Shown here: positions 50,581-62,201 of the stretch, piece by piece
Layout of the letters: each line of letters opens with the position of its first letter
Numbering within the stretch: position 1 is the stretch's first letter
Assembly (NCBI GenBank): GCA_000751295.2
Contig: CCMO02000002.1
Span: 394,501 to 458,500, forward strand
Origin: a bacterium YEK0313
GTDB taxonomy: Bacteria > Pseudomonadota > Alphaproteobacteria > Rhizobiales > Phreatobacteraceae
Length of the DNA: 64,000 nucleotides
Reading direction: 5' to 3'
Position numbers and translations under genes: made by a program
The notes under the pieces: generated by a model
Told to the model about the DNA's origin: nothing
The model's input: the letters and a program-made list of their open reading frames with translations, nothing else
Databases searched by the model: none

Positions 50581-52137
50581 TCAGGCCGCGCGCATGCGTG
50601 CGGCCATGACCTCGCCGATGACGACTGTGGTCAGGTGGGTATTGGCCCGGCAGTCGGCGGGCATGATGGAGGCATCGGCAACCCTCAGCGCGCCGATGCC
50701 CTTGACCCGCCCGTCGGGATCGACGACCCCGCTGTCGTCGCCCGCAGCCGTCATGCGGCACGAGCCGGCCGCGTGCTGGATGTCGCCGGTCTCCCGGCGC
50801 AGCACGGCTTCGAGCTCGGCCTCGGGCAGCGCCGCGGCCTGCGGCATGGTCAGGTCGGTGTCGCCGAGCCGGATCGAGCGGGCAATGCCGGCGAGTTCCG
50901 GCTCTTCGACGAGAATGGCCAGCCGCCTCACCGCATCGACCATGCGCAACATGTCGCGCGGGTCGTCGAGCATGTTCTCCTCGACGACCGGATCGATCGC
51001 GGGATCCGTTGAAGCGAGCTGCACCGTGCCGCGCGAAAAGGCGTTGAACAGGCCGGCGCCGATCGCCCCGGAGCGCGCCGGATCCTCGATGCCGCGATGG
51101 TTGAAGGCGATCAGGATCATGTCGCGCTTGCCGCCGCCGGCAAGGCCGGAACTGTAGGTGACGCAGCAATTGGTGTGGCGCGCGTCGGGATCGGTCGGCC
51201 GGTGCCATTCGTCGAGCTCGACGGTGGCACGGAACAGGGGATGGTCGAAGAAGTGCCGGCCGACCGGCATGTCGCGCTCGACTGCGATGCCGAGCGTCTT
51301 GAGCTCGGCGGCAGGACCGAGCCCGGAGCGCATCAGGATGGCCGGGCTGTGGATGGCGCCGGCGCAGAGCACCACCTCGCGCGCGGCGATCTCGGTCCAG
51401 CCCTGCCCGGCCAGATGCCCCCTGACGCCGGTCGCCCGGCCGTTCGACAACAGCACCCGGTCGACCAGGGCATCGCCGCGAATCTCGAGATTGGGACGAC
51501 CGCGCGCCGGCTCGATATAGGCCTCGTTGGTCGAGACGCGGCGAAGATCGCGGCTGTTGATCGGATAGCAGGCGACGCCTTCGCCGTCGGGGCCGTTGAC
51601 GTCGTCGCACCAGTCGTAGCCGACGGAGAGAGCAGCATCCCTGAGGCCCCGGTCGATCGGCCCCCAGGTCTCCTGCGGCGCGCGATAGATCGGCAGCGGT
51701 CCGCCGCGGCCATGGCCCGGCTCGTCGCCGCGGACGGGATCATCCTCGATGGTCGCGAAGAACGGCATGATCTCGCGCGCCGACCAGCCGGCGCAGCCGA
51801 GCGCCGCCCATTCGTCGAAGGCCTCGGCGACGCCGCGGATGGCGATCTGGCCGTTCATCATCGACGAGCCGCCGAGCCCCTTGCCGCGCCAGTAGAAGCG
51901 CTGGTCCTGGCCGGCGACGCGGCGCGTGTTCAGGTCGGGCCACTGCCATTTTTCCTGGAACACGCGCCGGTGGATGATCGGGATCGGGTTCGGCGTGGTG
52001 ATCTCCCAGGGCGCCTCGGCGGCCCGCCAGTCGCGGCCGGCCTCGAGCAGGAGAACGCGGCGGGCCGGATCCTCGGAAAGGCGCGCCGCGAGCACGGCTC
52101 CCGCCGAGCCGCCGCCGACAATGATCACGTCATGCAT
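50581..52137 (-). CDS. GMC family FAD-dependent oxidoreductase (choline dehydrogenase-like)
   Basis: This 518-residue flavoenzyme starts with the Rossmann motif VIIVGGGSAGAVLAARLSED and the E39-type LLLEAG. The GMC signature GKGLGGSSMMNGQIAIRG is present. The catalytic His in DIQHAAGSCRMTAAGD (about residue 450) and the Asn/His pair in ADCRANTHLTTVVIGEVMA complete the active site. It oxidises a primary alcohol or polyol. It follows a peptide-type ABC operon by 114 bases on the same strand and may act on the imported compound. The ATG at 52137 fits the family start, but its ribosome site is weak. Confidence 0.9.
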   Translation of the reverse strand: MHDVIIVGGGSAGAVLAARLSEDPARRVLLLEAGRDWRAAEAPWEITTPNPIPIIHRRVFQEKWQWPDLNTRRVAGQDQRFYWRGKGLGGSSMMNGQIAIRGVAEAFDEWAALGCAGWSAREIMPFFATIEDDPVRGDEPGHGRGGPLPIYRAPQETWGPIDRGLRDAALSVGYDWCDDVNGPDGEGVACYPINSRDLRRVSTNEAYIEPARGRPNLEIRGDALVDRVLLSNGRATGVRGHLAGQGWTEIAAREVVLCAGAIHSPAILMRSGLGPAAELKTLGIAVERDMPVGRHFFDHPLFRATVELDEWHRPTDPDARHTNCCVTYSSGLAGGGKRDMILIAFNHRGIEDPARSGAIGAGLFNAFSRGTVQLASTDPAIDPVVEENMLDDPRDMLRMVDAVRRLAILVEEPELAGIARSIRLGDTDLTMPQAAALPEAELEAVLRRETGDIQHAAGSCRMTAAGDDSGVVDPDGRVKGIGALRVADASIMPADCRANTHLTTVVIGEVMAARMRAA

Positions 52138-52251
52138 GGAGGGACTGTCCCAAGGTTCGTCTGAAAAGGCATGCGGCGAGAATGGCCACGGCATGACGGC
52201 ATCGGCCAGCGCCGGCCGCGCGGCCGTGCCATGCGCCCGCCGCGGGCGGCG

Positions 52252-53226
<975 letters not shown>

Positions 53227-53242
53227 CTCAAGCAATCCGATC

Positions 53243-54255
<1,013 letters not shown>

Positions 54256-54256
<1 letters not shown>

Positions 54257-55197
54257 CACATCACCTTGCGGGGGTCGAGCGTGTCGCGCAGACCGTCGCC
54301 GATGAAATTGATCGCCAGCACGGTGAGGAAGATCGCGGCGCCCGGGAACAGCGCCCAGTGCGGCGCGTGATCGAGATAGTCCTTGGCATCGAACAGGATG
54401 CGGCCCCAGGTGGGAATGTCGGGCGGAAAGCCGAGCCCCAGGAAGGACAGCGTCGATTCGGCGATGATCGCCGCCGCGACGTCGATCGTGCCGGCGACGA
54501 TCACCGGCCCGAGCGCATTGGGCAGGATGTGCCGGACCACCTGGCGCCATTTCGAGGCGCCGAGCGCGCGCGCCGCCTCGACGAACTCCTTCTCGCGCAG
54601 CGACAGGAACTGGGCGCGCACGAGCCTGGCCACCGGCATCCAGCGCAGGCCGCCGATGACCACGACGATCAGGATGAAGATGCCGCCCTCGACGCCGAAG
54701 GCATCCTTCAGCGCGTCGCGGAAGAGGTAGATGACGAGGAGCAGCAGCGGCAATTGCGGCAGCGACAGGAACAGGTCGGTGACCCACATCAGGGCGGCGT
54801 CGACGCTGCCGCGCGAAATGCCGGCGATCGCGCCGATGATGGTGCCGACGACGATCGCCACCATCATCGCGGCGAGCCCGACGGCGAGCGAGATGCGGCC
54901 GCCATAGAGCATGCGGGCGAGCAGGTCCTGGCCGAGATCGTCGGTGCCGAAGGGATGCTCGGCCGAGGGCCCGGCAAGGCGTGCCGTGAAGTCGATCTCG
55001 TTGATCGGAACCGTCCAGATCCACGGACCGACGGCGATCGCCAGGATCATCACGAACAGGATGACGGCGCTGACGACGGCCAGCTTGTGGCGCCGGAAGC
55101 GGCGCCAGGCGTCGAGCGCCGGCGAGACGTGGCGGGGCGCCGAGGCGGCGGCCAGGCCGACGTCAACGGAAGGAGATGCGTGGGTCGAGCCAGCCAT
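54256..55197 (-). CDS. Dpp/Opp-type ABC permease, DppC subunit (second system)
   Basis: This 313-residue membrane protein has a cytoplasmic N-terminus ending in AWRRFRRHKLAVVSAVILF. The periplasmic HPFGTDDLGQDLLARMLYGGRISL follows, with six helices in all and the EAA loop FVEAARALGASKWRQVVRHILPN. Its start overlaps the DppB gene by 35 bases, which is longer than usual, so a later start is possible. Confidence 0.9.
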
Positions 55198-56122
55198 AGA
55201 GGATATCGGCCACCAGGTTGAAGAAGACCACGAGACAGGAGAAGACGAAGGTCACCGCCATGATGACCGGCGTGTCGTTGGCGAGGATCGCGTCGATCAG
55301 CAGCGAGCCGATGCCGGGCACGCGGAAGATCTGCTCGGTGACGATGGCGCCGCCGAAGATGGCGGGCATCTGCAGCGCCACCAGCGTGACAACCGGGATC
55401 ATGGCGTTGCGCACCACGTGCTTGACGACGACGATGCGCTCGTCGAGGCCCTTGGCACGCGCCGTCGTGACATAGTCGAGCCGGATGACGTCGAGCACCG
55501 CGGAGCGGATATAGCGGGTGTAGGAGGCTGCCTGGAACAGGCCCAGCACGGCGATCGGCATGATCGCCTGGCGGATATGCTCCCAGTACCATTGCCAGCC
55601 GGTCGCCGCGATGTCCGAGCGGTAGACGAAGGGCAGCCAGTCGAGCCTCACGCTGAACACCAGGATGAACAGGAGCCCGGTGAAGAAGGTCGGCAGCGAG
55701 AAGCCGATGAAGGCGAAGGTGTTGGCGATCTGGTCGAAGATCGAATAGGGCCGCGTCGCCGCGATCACGCCAATCGGCAGGGCGATCATCAGGGCGAGAA
55801 TCTGCGACGTGCCGACCACGAAAAGCGTCGTCGGCAGGCGCTGCAGGATCAGCGTGTCGACATTGATGCGGCTGGCGAAGGAAAAGCCCCAGTCGCCCTG
55901 CGCCATGGCGAGCAGCCAGCGCAGGTAGCGCACCATGACCGGGTCGTCGAGACCGAACTTGACGCGCAGCGCCTCCCGGACTTCGGGAGGCACGTTGGGA
56001 TTGGTCGCGAGTTCACCGAAAGGGTCGCCCGGCGCGAGCGCCAGGACGGTGAAGAGCACGAGGCTGATACCGAGCAGGCTCGGTATCGCGATGAGGAGGC
56101 GCCGCAGGAGGTAATTGCCCAT
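55163..56122 (-). CDS. Dpp/Opp-type ABC permease, DppB subunit (second system)
   Basis: This 319-residue membrane protein starts MGNYLLRRLLIAIPSLLGISLVLFTVLALAPGDP, the DppB N-terminus. The EAA loop is DYVTTARAKGLDERIVVVKHVVRNAM and the C-terminal end is ILYGWLDPRISF. It sits between the binding-protein gene (46-base gap) and DppC. Confidence 0.91.
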   Translation of the reverse strand: MGNYLLRRLLIAIPSLLGISLVLFTVLALAPGDPFGELATNPNVPPEVREALRVKFGLDDPVMVRYLRWLLAMAQGDWGFSFASRINVDTLILQRLPTTLFVVGTSQILALMIALPIGVIAATRPYSIFDQIANTFAFIGFSLPTFFTGLLFILVFSVRLDWLPFVYRSDIAATGWQWYWEHIRQAIMPIAVLGLFQAASYTRYIRSAVLDVIRLDYVTTARAKGLDERIVVVKHVVRNAMIPVVTLVALQMPAIFGGAIVTEQIFRVPGIGSLLIDAILANDTPVIMAVTFVFSCLVVFFNLVADILYGWLDPRISFR

Positions 56123-56168
56123 CAGCCGCCTCGCCGGTCAGAACGATCCCCGCGGAGGCATGCCATGG

Positions 56169-57962
56169 TCATGCCTCGCGGAACCATTCCCCGATCAGCC
56201 AGAGCGAATTGTCCCAGCCACTCACATTGGTCTTGAGCTTGTTGATCACGGCCGCGGCTTTCGGCCGGTTGACGACGCCCATCACGTGCCCGTCGGCGAT
56301 GACGAGATCGTTCATCGCGATGAACAGGGCGGCCCGCTTGACCGGGTCGAGCTCGGCTTCGCCCTGGCGGTAGAGCTTGTCATAGTCCGCGTTGCGCCAG
56401 CGCACGATGTTGCGGCCTTGCCACTTGTTCTCCTTGGTCGCCGCCTCCCACGAGCAGTACTGGTTCATGAAGCGGCCGGCATCCGGCTGCGTCATGGTCG
56501 TGGTGAACATCTGAATGTCGCAGTAGAACTTGGTGTAGGTATCGGGATTGGCGACGTCGGAGGAGAAGAACACCGAACCGACCACCGATTTCAGCTCAAG
56601 ATCGATGCCGGCGCGCTGGCAGGCCTGCTTGATGATCGCCTGGGTCTTCTGACGCGGCGCGTTGATCGAGGTCTGGAAGACGAATTTCAGCCGCTTGCCG
56701 TCCTTGGCGCGGATGCCGTCCGAACCCTTCCGCCAGCCGGCGCCCTCGAGCAGGGCGGCCGCCTTCTCGATGTTGAAATCCCAGGTCGTCTTGGCCGAGC
56801 GGAACTGCTTCGGATTGGTCAGGAAGTTGGGCGTGGCGATGCCGGTACGGCCGTAGATGAACTTCTGGATCGAGGTGCGGTCGACCAGCATGCCGATCGC
56901 CTGGCGCACCGCCTTGTCGGTGAAGATCGGGTGCGGCACCTTCAGGCTCGCCCGCTCGCCGTCGACCTCGGTCCAGGGATCGCAGGTCTGCAGCTGGATG
57001 AACTCGATGTCGCCCCCCTCGGTGATGGTGGTCTTGCCCTTGCCGCCGTTCTCCATGCGCAGCAGGACTTCGTCCTCGACCTGGGTGTTCCAGGCATAGT
57101 CGAACTCGCCGGTCTGCAGCACCGCACGGGCCGCCGAGACGGCATCGCCGCCGCCCTTCAATTCGACCGTGTCGAAATAGGGCCGGTTCGGCCGATGGTA
57201 GTCGGGATTGCGCTCGCCGCGGACGATGTCGCCCGGCTTGAACTCGACGAAGCGATAGGGGCCGGTGCCGACCGGCTTCAGGTTGGTCGGCGCATCGCGC
57301 GACTTCGACCCGATATAGTCCTCGAACAGGTGCTTCGGAATGATCATGCCGAGTGCGGCGACGAAAGCGTCGCCCCAGAACGGCGTCGGCTTCTTGAATT
57401 TCACCACCACCGTGTGGTCGTCGATCTTCTCGGTGACGATGTCGATATAGCTGCCCGAGGTGACCGCCGCCGTCTCCGGCGTCGAGGCATATTTCCAGGT
57501 GAAGACGACGTCGTCGGCGGTGAACGGCTTGCCGTCATGCCATTTGACGCCCTGCTTCAGCTTCCAGGTGACCGACATGCCGTCGGCGGCGAGCCCGCCA
57601 TTCTCGCGGCTCGGCACCTCCGCGGCGAGGATCGCCACCATATTGCCTTCCGGGTCCCAGCCGGCCAGCGGCTCGTAGAACAGGCGCGAGCCTTCCTGGT
57701 CCTTGGTGCCGACGGCAAAATGCGGGTTGAGCAGGGTCGGCGCCTGCCAGAACAGGAGCCGGAGCGGCCCGCCGCCGCCCGCCTTGGTCGGCGTATAGGC
57801 GCTGCTTGCCGTCTGGGCCATGGCGACCCCGTGATGGGCCAGCATCATGGTCGCCATCGGCGCGGTCAGGCCCAGCGACACCATGCGCTGGACGAAGCTG
57901 CGCCGCGACAAGGCCCCATCCTTGACCTGGTCGATCAGGCCACGCAGTTCCCGTTCCTTCAT
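56169..57962 (-). CDS. Dpp/Opp-type periplasmic substrate-binding protein (second system)
   Basis: This 597-residue SBP_bac_5 receptor has a Tat signal peptide: LSRRSFVQRMVSLGLTAPMATMML with the twin arginines at about residues 20-21, cleavage near VAMAQT. The core has DGMSVTWKLKQGVKWHDGKPFTADDVVFTWKY and NLKPVGTGPYRFVEFKPGD. Tat export suggests folding or cofactor acquisition before export. AGAGGGG is upstream of the ATG. It is the first gene of a minus-strand operon of five ABC genes, with the GMC oxidoreductase after them. Confidence 0.91.
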   Translation of the reverse strand: MKERELRGLIDQVKDGALSRRSFVQRMVSLGLTAPMATMMLAHHGVAMAQTASSAYTPTKAGGGGPLRLLFWQAPTLLNPHFAVGTKDQEGSRLFYEPLAGWDPEGNMVAILAAEVPSRENGGLAADGMSVTWKLKQGVKWHDGKPFTADDVVFTWKYASTPETAAVTSGSYIDIVTEKIDDHTVVVKFKKPTPFWGDAFVAALGMIIPKHLFEDYIGSKSRDAPTNLKPVGTGPYRFVEFKPGDIVRGERNPDYHRPNRPYFDTVELKGGGDAVSAARAVLQTGEFDYAWNTQVEDEVLLRMENGGKGKTTITEGGDIEFIQLQTCDPWTEVDGERASLKVPHPIFTDKAVRQAIGMLVDRTSIQKFIYGRTGIATPNFLTNPKQFRSAKTTWDFNIEKAAALLEGAGWRKGSDGIRAKDGKRLKFVFQTSINAPRQKTQAIIKQACQRAGIDLELKSVVGSVFFSSDVANPDTYTKFYCDIQMFTTTMTQPDAGRFMNQYCSWEAATKENKWQGRNIVRWRNADYDKLYRQGEAELDPVKRAALFIAMNDLVIADGHVMGVVNRPKAAAVINKLKTNVSGWDNSLWLIGEWFREA

Positions 57963-58293
57963 CGAAATGCCCCTCTTCCTGCCTCTGGCAAGCGTGCTGC
58001 TTGGCGCAGCTTGATCTCTGCCGGCGCGGTCCTCTGATCACGGCTCCCGGCCGCGCCATCGGGGCGACCGTAGAGGAAGTGCGCCCACCCGCCATGCTGC
58101 AATGCAGCAAGCAAGGCTTGGGCCACTTCCGCCCGGGGGCGAGGTTAGCGCGCCCGTCGCAAAGTGTGATCCGGTATTTGGCGGATGGAAAAAACGCTTG
58201 CCCGCCCTGCCGGCTTCGGTGGCACAGGCCGCTGCCACGGCACGCGAGGCACCACCCCGCCTGGATTTTCAGCAGATCGCCGGCTTCGTCATC
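57963..58293. promoter_or_regulatory. Divergent promoter region, Dpp-type operon / PhnF-like regulator
   Basis: This 331-bp stretch has no gene. It holds two related palindromes: TGCTGC-AAT-GCAGCA at 58095-58109, perfect except for its centre, and TGCTGC...GCAGC at 57995-58010. Both are closer to the binding-protein start than to the GntR start. They may be a regulator's binding sites. No convincing -35/-10 pair was found. Confidence 0.35.
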
Positions 58294-59064
58294 ATGACCC
58301 GCCCACGCCATGCTATGAGCGGCCCGACACAGATGGACGCAGATGCGATGGCGAACAACCGGTTCCCGGTCTGGCGGCTGATTCAAAGCGAACTCGAGGC
58401 CGAGATCAGATCGGGCCTGATCGGGCCGGGCGACCAATTGCCGTCCGAAAGCGAGCTGGCCGAGCGGTTCGGCGTCAACCGCCACACGGTGCGCACCGCG
58501 CTCGCCAACCTCGCCATTGCCGGGCTCGCGCGCGCCCGGCGCGGCCGCGGCGTGTTCGTCGAGGACCGGCCGCCGGAATACCGCATCAGTCGGGAGTCGC
58601 GCTGGAGCGAGATCGAGCGCGAGATGAACGCGACGCCGTCGGGCCAGCTCGTCGGCGTCTCCGAGCGGCCGGCTTCCGCGGCGGTCGCCGACATGCTCGG
58701 CATCGGGCTGGGCGCGCCGGTCCTGCTGGTCGAGACGGTGCGCGGCTCGACGCCGGCGCTCCTGATCTACAGCTACCACGTCTTCGACCGCGCCCGCTTC
58801 GCCGGCATCGACCAGGCGGTCGCGCGCACCGGCAGCTATACCGAGGCGCTCGCCGAATTCGGCGTCGCGCGGTTCTACCGCGCCTCGACCTGGATCGACT
58901 GCCGCATGCCGCGGCCGCGCGAGGCGGAAGCCCTGTCGATCCCGCTCGACGCCCCGGTCCTCGTCATGATGTATGTCGACCGCGACGCCGAGGACCGGCC
59001 GATCCTCTACGGCAATGCCGTCATTCCGAACGGCAGCATGGTGGTGCGCGTCGACACGCTCTGA
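58294..59064 (+). CDS. GntR-family regulator with UTRA domain, PhnF-like
   Basis: This regulator of about 256 residues has a winged helix in LIGPGDQLPSESELAERFGVNRHTVRTALANLAIAGLARARRGRGVFV. The UTRA domain contains LLVETVRGSTPALLIYSYHVFDRARFAGID and PVLVMMYVDRDAEDRPILYGNAVI. The wording is close to PhnF regulators of phosphonate or phosphate-ester genes. It lies directly upstream of a Ugp-type ABC operon and metallophosphoesterase, which it probably controls through the inverted repeat at 59116-59140. The start is uncertain: ATGs at 58294, 58315, 58333 and 58348 are all possible and none has a strong ribosome site. Confidence 0.85.
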   Translation: MTRPRHAMSGPTQMDADAMANNRFPVWRLIQSELEAEIRSGLIGPGDQLPSESELAERFGVNRHTVRTALANLAIAGLARARRGRGVFVEDRPPEYRISRESRWSEIEREMNATPSGQLVGVSERPASAAVADMLGIGLGAPVLLVETVRGSTPALLIYSYHVFDRARFAGIDQAVARTGSYTEALAEFGVARFYRASTWIDCRMPRPREAEALSIPLDAPVLVMMYVDRDAEDRPILYGNAVIPNGSMVVRVDTL

Positions 59065-59115
59065 CACGCCCTCCACGGCGGCCCACGGACGGCCGGTGCC
59101 GTCACACGCCCGTTA

Positions 59116-59140
59116 ACTTGTCTGGCTATTGCAGACAAGT
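59116..59140. promoter_or_regulatory. Inverted repeat ACTTGTCT-N9-AGACAAGT, probable GntR operator
   Basis: Perfect 8-bp arms at 59116-59123 and 59133-59140 enclose GGCTATTGC. The arms are the halves of a TTGTCTAGACAA-type HutC-subfamily operator, here pulled apart by 9 bases. It lies 39 bases before the ATPase ATG, between the regulator and the genes it should control. Confidence 0.65.
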
Positions 59141-59178
59141 GAGGCATCAAGCCTCGCGGCAAGAACGGACGGGCTCGC

Positions 59179-60366
59179 ATGGCCGGCATTTCCATCCAGG
59201 GCATCTCGAAGCGCTTCAAGGACGCCCAGGTCCTGCGCGACGTATCGCTCGAGATCGCCGGCGGCGAATTCCTGTCGCTGGTCGGCCCCTCGGGCTGCGG
59301 CAAGACGACGCTGCTGCGCATCCTGGCGGGCCTGGAGACGCAGGATGCGGGCGACGTCCACATCGGCGGCGTCATGGTCGACGACCTGCCGCCCAAGGCG
59401 CGCGACATCGCCATGGTGTTCCAGTCCTATGCGCTCTACCCCTATATGACGGTGGCGGAGAACATCTCCCTGCCGCTGACCATGCGGCGCCTGTCGGCGG
59501 TCGAGCGCCTGCCGCTCGTCGGCCGCCTCGTGTCCGGTACCGGCGCCCGGCGCGCCGCGATCGCTGCCGACGTGCGGCAGGTCGCCGAAAGCCTTGCCAT
59601 CGGCCATCTCATGGACCGGCGGCCGGCGCAGCTTTCCGGCGGCCAGCGCCAGCGCGTCGCGCTCGCCCGCGCCATGGTGCGCCGGCCCAAGGCCTTCCTG
59701 ATGGACGAACCGCTGTCCAATCTCGACGCCAAGATGCGCGTCCAGGCGCGCACCGAGATTGCCGAGCTGCACCGTGCTCTCGGCAGCACCTTCGTCTATG
59801 TCACCCACGACCAGGCCGAAGCGATGACCATGTCGAGCCGGGTCGCCGTGATGATGGGCGGCGAGCTGCTGCAGGTCGCACCGCCCCAGGCGATCTACGA
59901 CGATCCCGCCGATCTCAGGGTTGCGGCCTTCATCGGCACGCCGGAGATCAACGTCTTCGCCGCGGCCGCGCGCGGCGACGGCACGCTCGACGTGGCCGGC
60001 CGGGCCTGGCCCGTCGGCTTCGCGGCGCCCGCCGGCACCCCGGTGACGGTCGCCGTGCGCCCGGAAGCCTTCGTCCTGATGCCGGAGCCGCGCGCCGATC
60101 TCGGCGCGGTGGCCGGCACCATCCGCCATCTCGAATATCTCGGCGCCGAAACCATGGTGCACCTCGCGGTGCCGCATGTGGCCAAGCCCGTCATTGCCCG
60201 CGTCGAGCCGCTCACCGGTGCCGGCCTCGCGATCGGCGCGCCGGCCACCTTCCGCGTCCATGCCTCGCGCGTGCTCCTGTTCGACGCCGACGGCAAGCGC
60301 CTCAAGTCCATGAGGGCCGCACCGCCCGCCGCACGCGCCCTGCCCGCCGAGCTCAGCCATGTCTGA
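59179..60366 (+). CDS. Ugp/Mal-type ABC transporter ATPase
   Basis: This 395-residue ATPase of the carbohydrate uptake-1 (MalK/UgpC) family has Walker A GPSGCGKTT (about 37-45), Q-loop MVFQSYALYPYMTVAENI, signature LSGGQRQRVALARAMV, Walker B AFLMDEPLSNLDAKM, YVTHDQAEAMT and a C-terminal TOBE domain with VTVAVRPEAFVLM. An insertion of about 20 residues (RLSAVERLPLVGRLVSGTGA) sits in the helical subdomain before the signature, compared with MalK. It is the first gene of the transporter operon. Confidence 0.9.
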   Translation: MAGISIQGISKRFKDAQVLRDVSLEIAGGEFLSLVGPSGCGKTTLLRILAGLETQDAGDVHIGGVMVDDLPPKARDIAMVFQSYALYPYMTVAENISLPLTMRRLSAVERLPLVGRLVSGTGARRAAIAADVRQVAESLAIGHLMDRRPAQLSGGQRQRVALARAMVRRPKAFLMDEPLSNLDAKMRVQARTEIAELHRALGSTFVYVTHDQAEAMTMSSRVAVMMGGELLQVAPPQAIYDDPADLRVAAFIGTPEINVFAAAARGDGTLDVAGRAWPVGFAAPAGTPVTVAVRPEAFVLMPEPRADLGAVAGTIRHLEYLGAETMVHLAVPHVAKPVIARVEPLTGAGLAIGAPATFRVHASRVLLFDADGKRLKSMRAAPPAARALPAELSHV

Positions 60367-61306
60367 GGCAAGCCTCGCCCTGCCGGCCCTCGCCGCCGAG
60401 GCCGGCCGACCGCGCTCCAAGCCGCGCGCCGGCGCCCGCGCCGAACGCCTCGCCGCCTGGGTCCTCGCGGGCCCGGCCATCGGCCTGATGTGGATCATGC
60501 TGCTGGGGCCGGCCGCCGCCGCGCTCGCCCTGTCGTTCACCGACTGGACCTTCGGCATGCCGGCGATCGGCTGGAACGGCCTCGGCAACTACCAGGAGAT
60601 GGCGGCCGACGCGGTGTTCTGGAAGACACTCAAGAACACCCTCGTCTATGTCGCCTTCGTGGTGCCGCTGTCAGTGTTCATCGGCCTCGGCGCCGCGCTG
60701 CTGATCGAGGCCGGCACCTCGCTGCGCGGCTTCTACCGCGCCGCCTTCTTCCTGCCGGTCACCTCCACCCTGCTCGCCATGGCGCTGGTGTTCCAGTTCG
60801 CCTTCCATCCGAGCCTCGGCGCGGTCAACCGCGTGCTCGGCAGCCTCGGCCTGCCGACCACGGACTGGCTGAAGAACCCCGACACCGCCATCTTCGCCCT
60901 TGGCGTCATCGGCATCTGGCAGGCGGTGGGCCTTGCCATGGTGCTGTTCGTCGCCGGCCTGAAGGCCGTGCCCAGGGAGCTCTACGAGGCGGCCGCCGTC
61001 GACGGCGCCGACAGCGCCTTCGAGCGCTTCCGGCGCGTGACCTGGCCGATGCTCGGGCCGGCCAGCGTCTTCGTTGTGACGATCACCGCGATCCGCGCCT
61101 TCCAGGTGTTCGACACCGTCTCGGTGCTCACCGACGGCGGGCCGAACAAGGCGACCAGCGTGCTCCTGTTCCAGATCTACCAGGAAGGCTTCTCCTTCCT
61201 GCGCTCGGCCTATGCGGCGGCGCTCACCGTCGTGTTCCTCGGCTTCGTCCTGGCGATCACGGTCGTCCAGGTGAAGCTGCAGGAGCGCAACACCCACTAC
61301 GTCTGA
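60359..61306 (+). CDS. Ugp/Mal-type ABC permease, UgpA-like subunit
   Basis: This 315-residue membrane protein has six helices after a basic cytoplasmic tail. It has FYRAAFFLPVTSTLLAMALVFQF and the EAA loop LYEAAAVDGADSAFERFRRVTWPMLGP. TDGGPNKATSVLLFQIYQEGF is typical of UgpA/MalF-type sugar permeases. Its start overlaps the ATPase gene by 8 bases. Confidence 0.91.
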   Translation: MSEASLALPALAAEAGRPRSKPRAGARAERLAAWVLAGPAIGLMWIMLLGPAAAALALSFTDWTFGMPAIGWNGLGNYQEMAADAVFWKTLKNTLVYVAFVVPLSVFIGLGAALLIEAGTSLRGFYRAAFFLPVTSTLLAMALVFQFAFHPSLGAVNRVLGSLGLPTTDWLKNPDTAIFALGVIGIWQAVGLAMVLFVAGLKAVPRELYEAAAVDGADSAFERFRRVTWPMLGPASVFVVTITAIRAFQVFDTVSVLTDGGPNKATSVLLFQIYQEGFSFLRSAYAAALTVVFLGFVLAITVVQVKLQERNTHYV

Positions 61307-61317
61307 CGGGGCTTCCG

Positions 61318-62163
61318 ATGCGCATCAGGACCCAGCCCGCCGACAGCATCACTTTCGCGCTGGCCAGGCACGTCGTGCTCGGCCTCGGCGCCGTGCTGAT
61401 GCTGGCCCCCTTCGTGCTGATGGTCTCGGTCAGCCTGAAGCCGCCCGGCGAGATCTTCTCGCCCGACTTCACGCTGCTGCCGAAGGTCTGGCACGCGGTC
61501 GAAAACTATTCGGCTGCCTTCAGCCGCCAGCCGCTCGGCCGTTTCATCCTGAACGGCTTCATCGTCACCGGCGCAATCTTCTTCTTCCAGCTGATCGTCG
61601 CGCTGCCCGCCGCCTACGCGCTTGCCAAGCTGCGCTGGCAGGGCCGTGAGACCGTGTTCCTGATGGTGCTGCTCGGCCTGCTCATTCCGCACCAGGTGAC
61701 CGCGATCCCGCTCTACATCCTGTTCTGGAAGTTCGGGCTGATCGACACCTATGCCGCGATCATCCTGCCCTCGACCATCTCGGTCTTCGGCATCTTCCTG
61801 ATGCGGCAGTTCTTCCTGACCGTGCCCGACGACCTGATCAATGCCGCGCGCCTCGACGGCCTCGGCGAGTTCGCCATCGTCTGGCGCATCATGATGCCGA
61901 CCGCGGTGCCGGCGGTGATCTCGTTCGGCGTGCTCTCGCTGGTGTGGAACTGGAACGAGTTCTTCTGGCCACTGATCGTCATCCAGTCCGAGCACCTGGC
62001 CACGCCGCCGCTCGGCGTCGTGTTCTTCAACAATGCCGAGGCCGGCACGAACTACGGCCCCCTGATGGCGGCGGCGACCGCCATCACCGCGCCGCTCGTC
62101 ATCGCCTTCCTCGCCGCCCAGCGCTGGTTCATCGACGGCGTCACCATGACCGCCGTCAAGTGA
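61318..62163 (+). CDS. Ugp/Mal-type ABC permease, UgpE-like subunit
   Basis: This 281-residue membrane protein has LMLAPFVLMVSVSLKPPGEIFSPDFTLLP after TM1. The EAA loop is LINAARLDGLGEFAIVWRIMMPTAVPAVISFGVLSLVWNWNEFFWPL, as in UgpE/MalG. The C-terminus is QRWFIDGVTMTAVK. It is 11 bases after the first permease gene. Confidence 0.91.
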   Translation: MRIRTQPADSITFALARHVVLGLGAVLMLAPFVLMVSVSLKPPGEIFSPDFTLLPKVWHAVENYSAAFSRQPLGRFILNGFIVTGAIFFFQLIVALPAAYALAKLRWQGRETVFLMVLLGLLIPHQVTAIPLYILFWKFGLIDTYAAIILPSTISVFGIFLMRQFFLTVPDDLINAARLDGLGEFAIVWRIMMPTAVPAVISFGVLSLVWNWNEFFWPLIVIQSEHLATPPLGVVFFNNAEAGTNYGPLMAAATAITAPLVIAFLAAQRWFIDGVTMTAVK

Positions 62164-62201
62164 GTGCCTCACCCCGTTTTCCCCGACAGGATACCCCTCC
62201 C

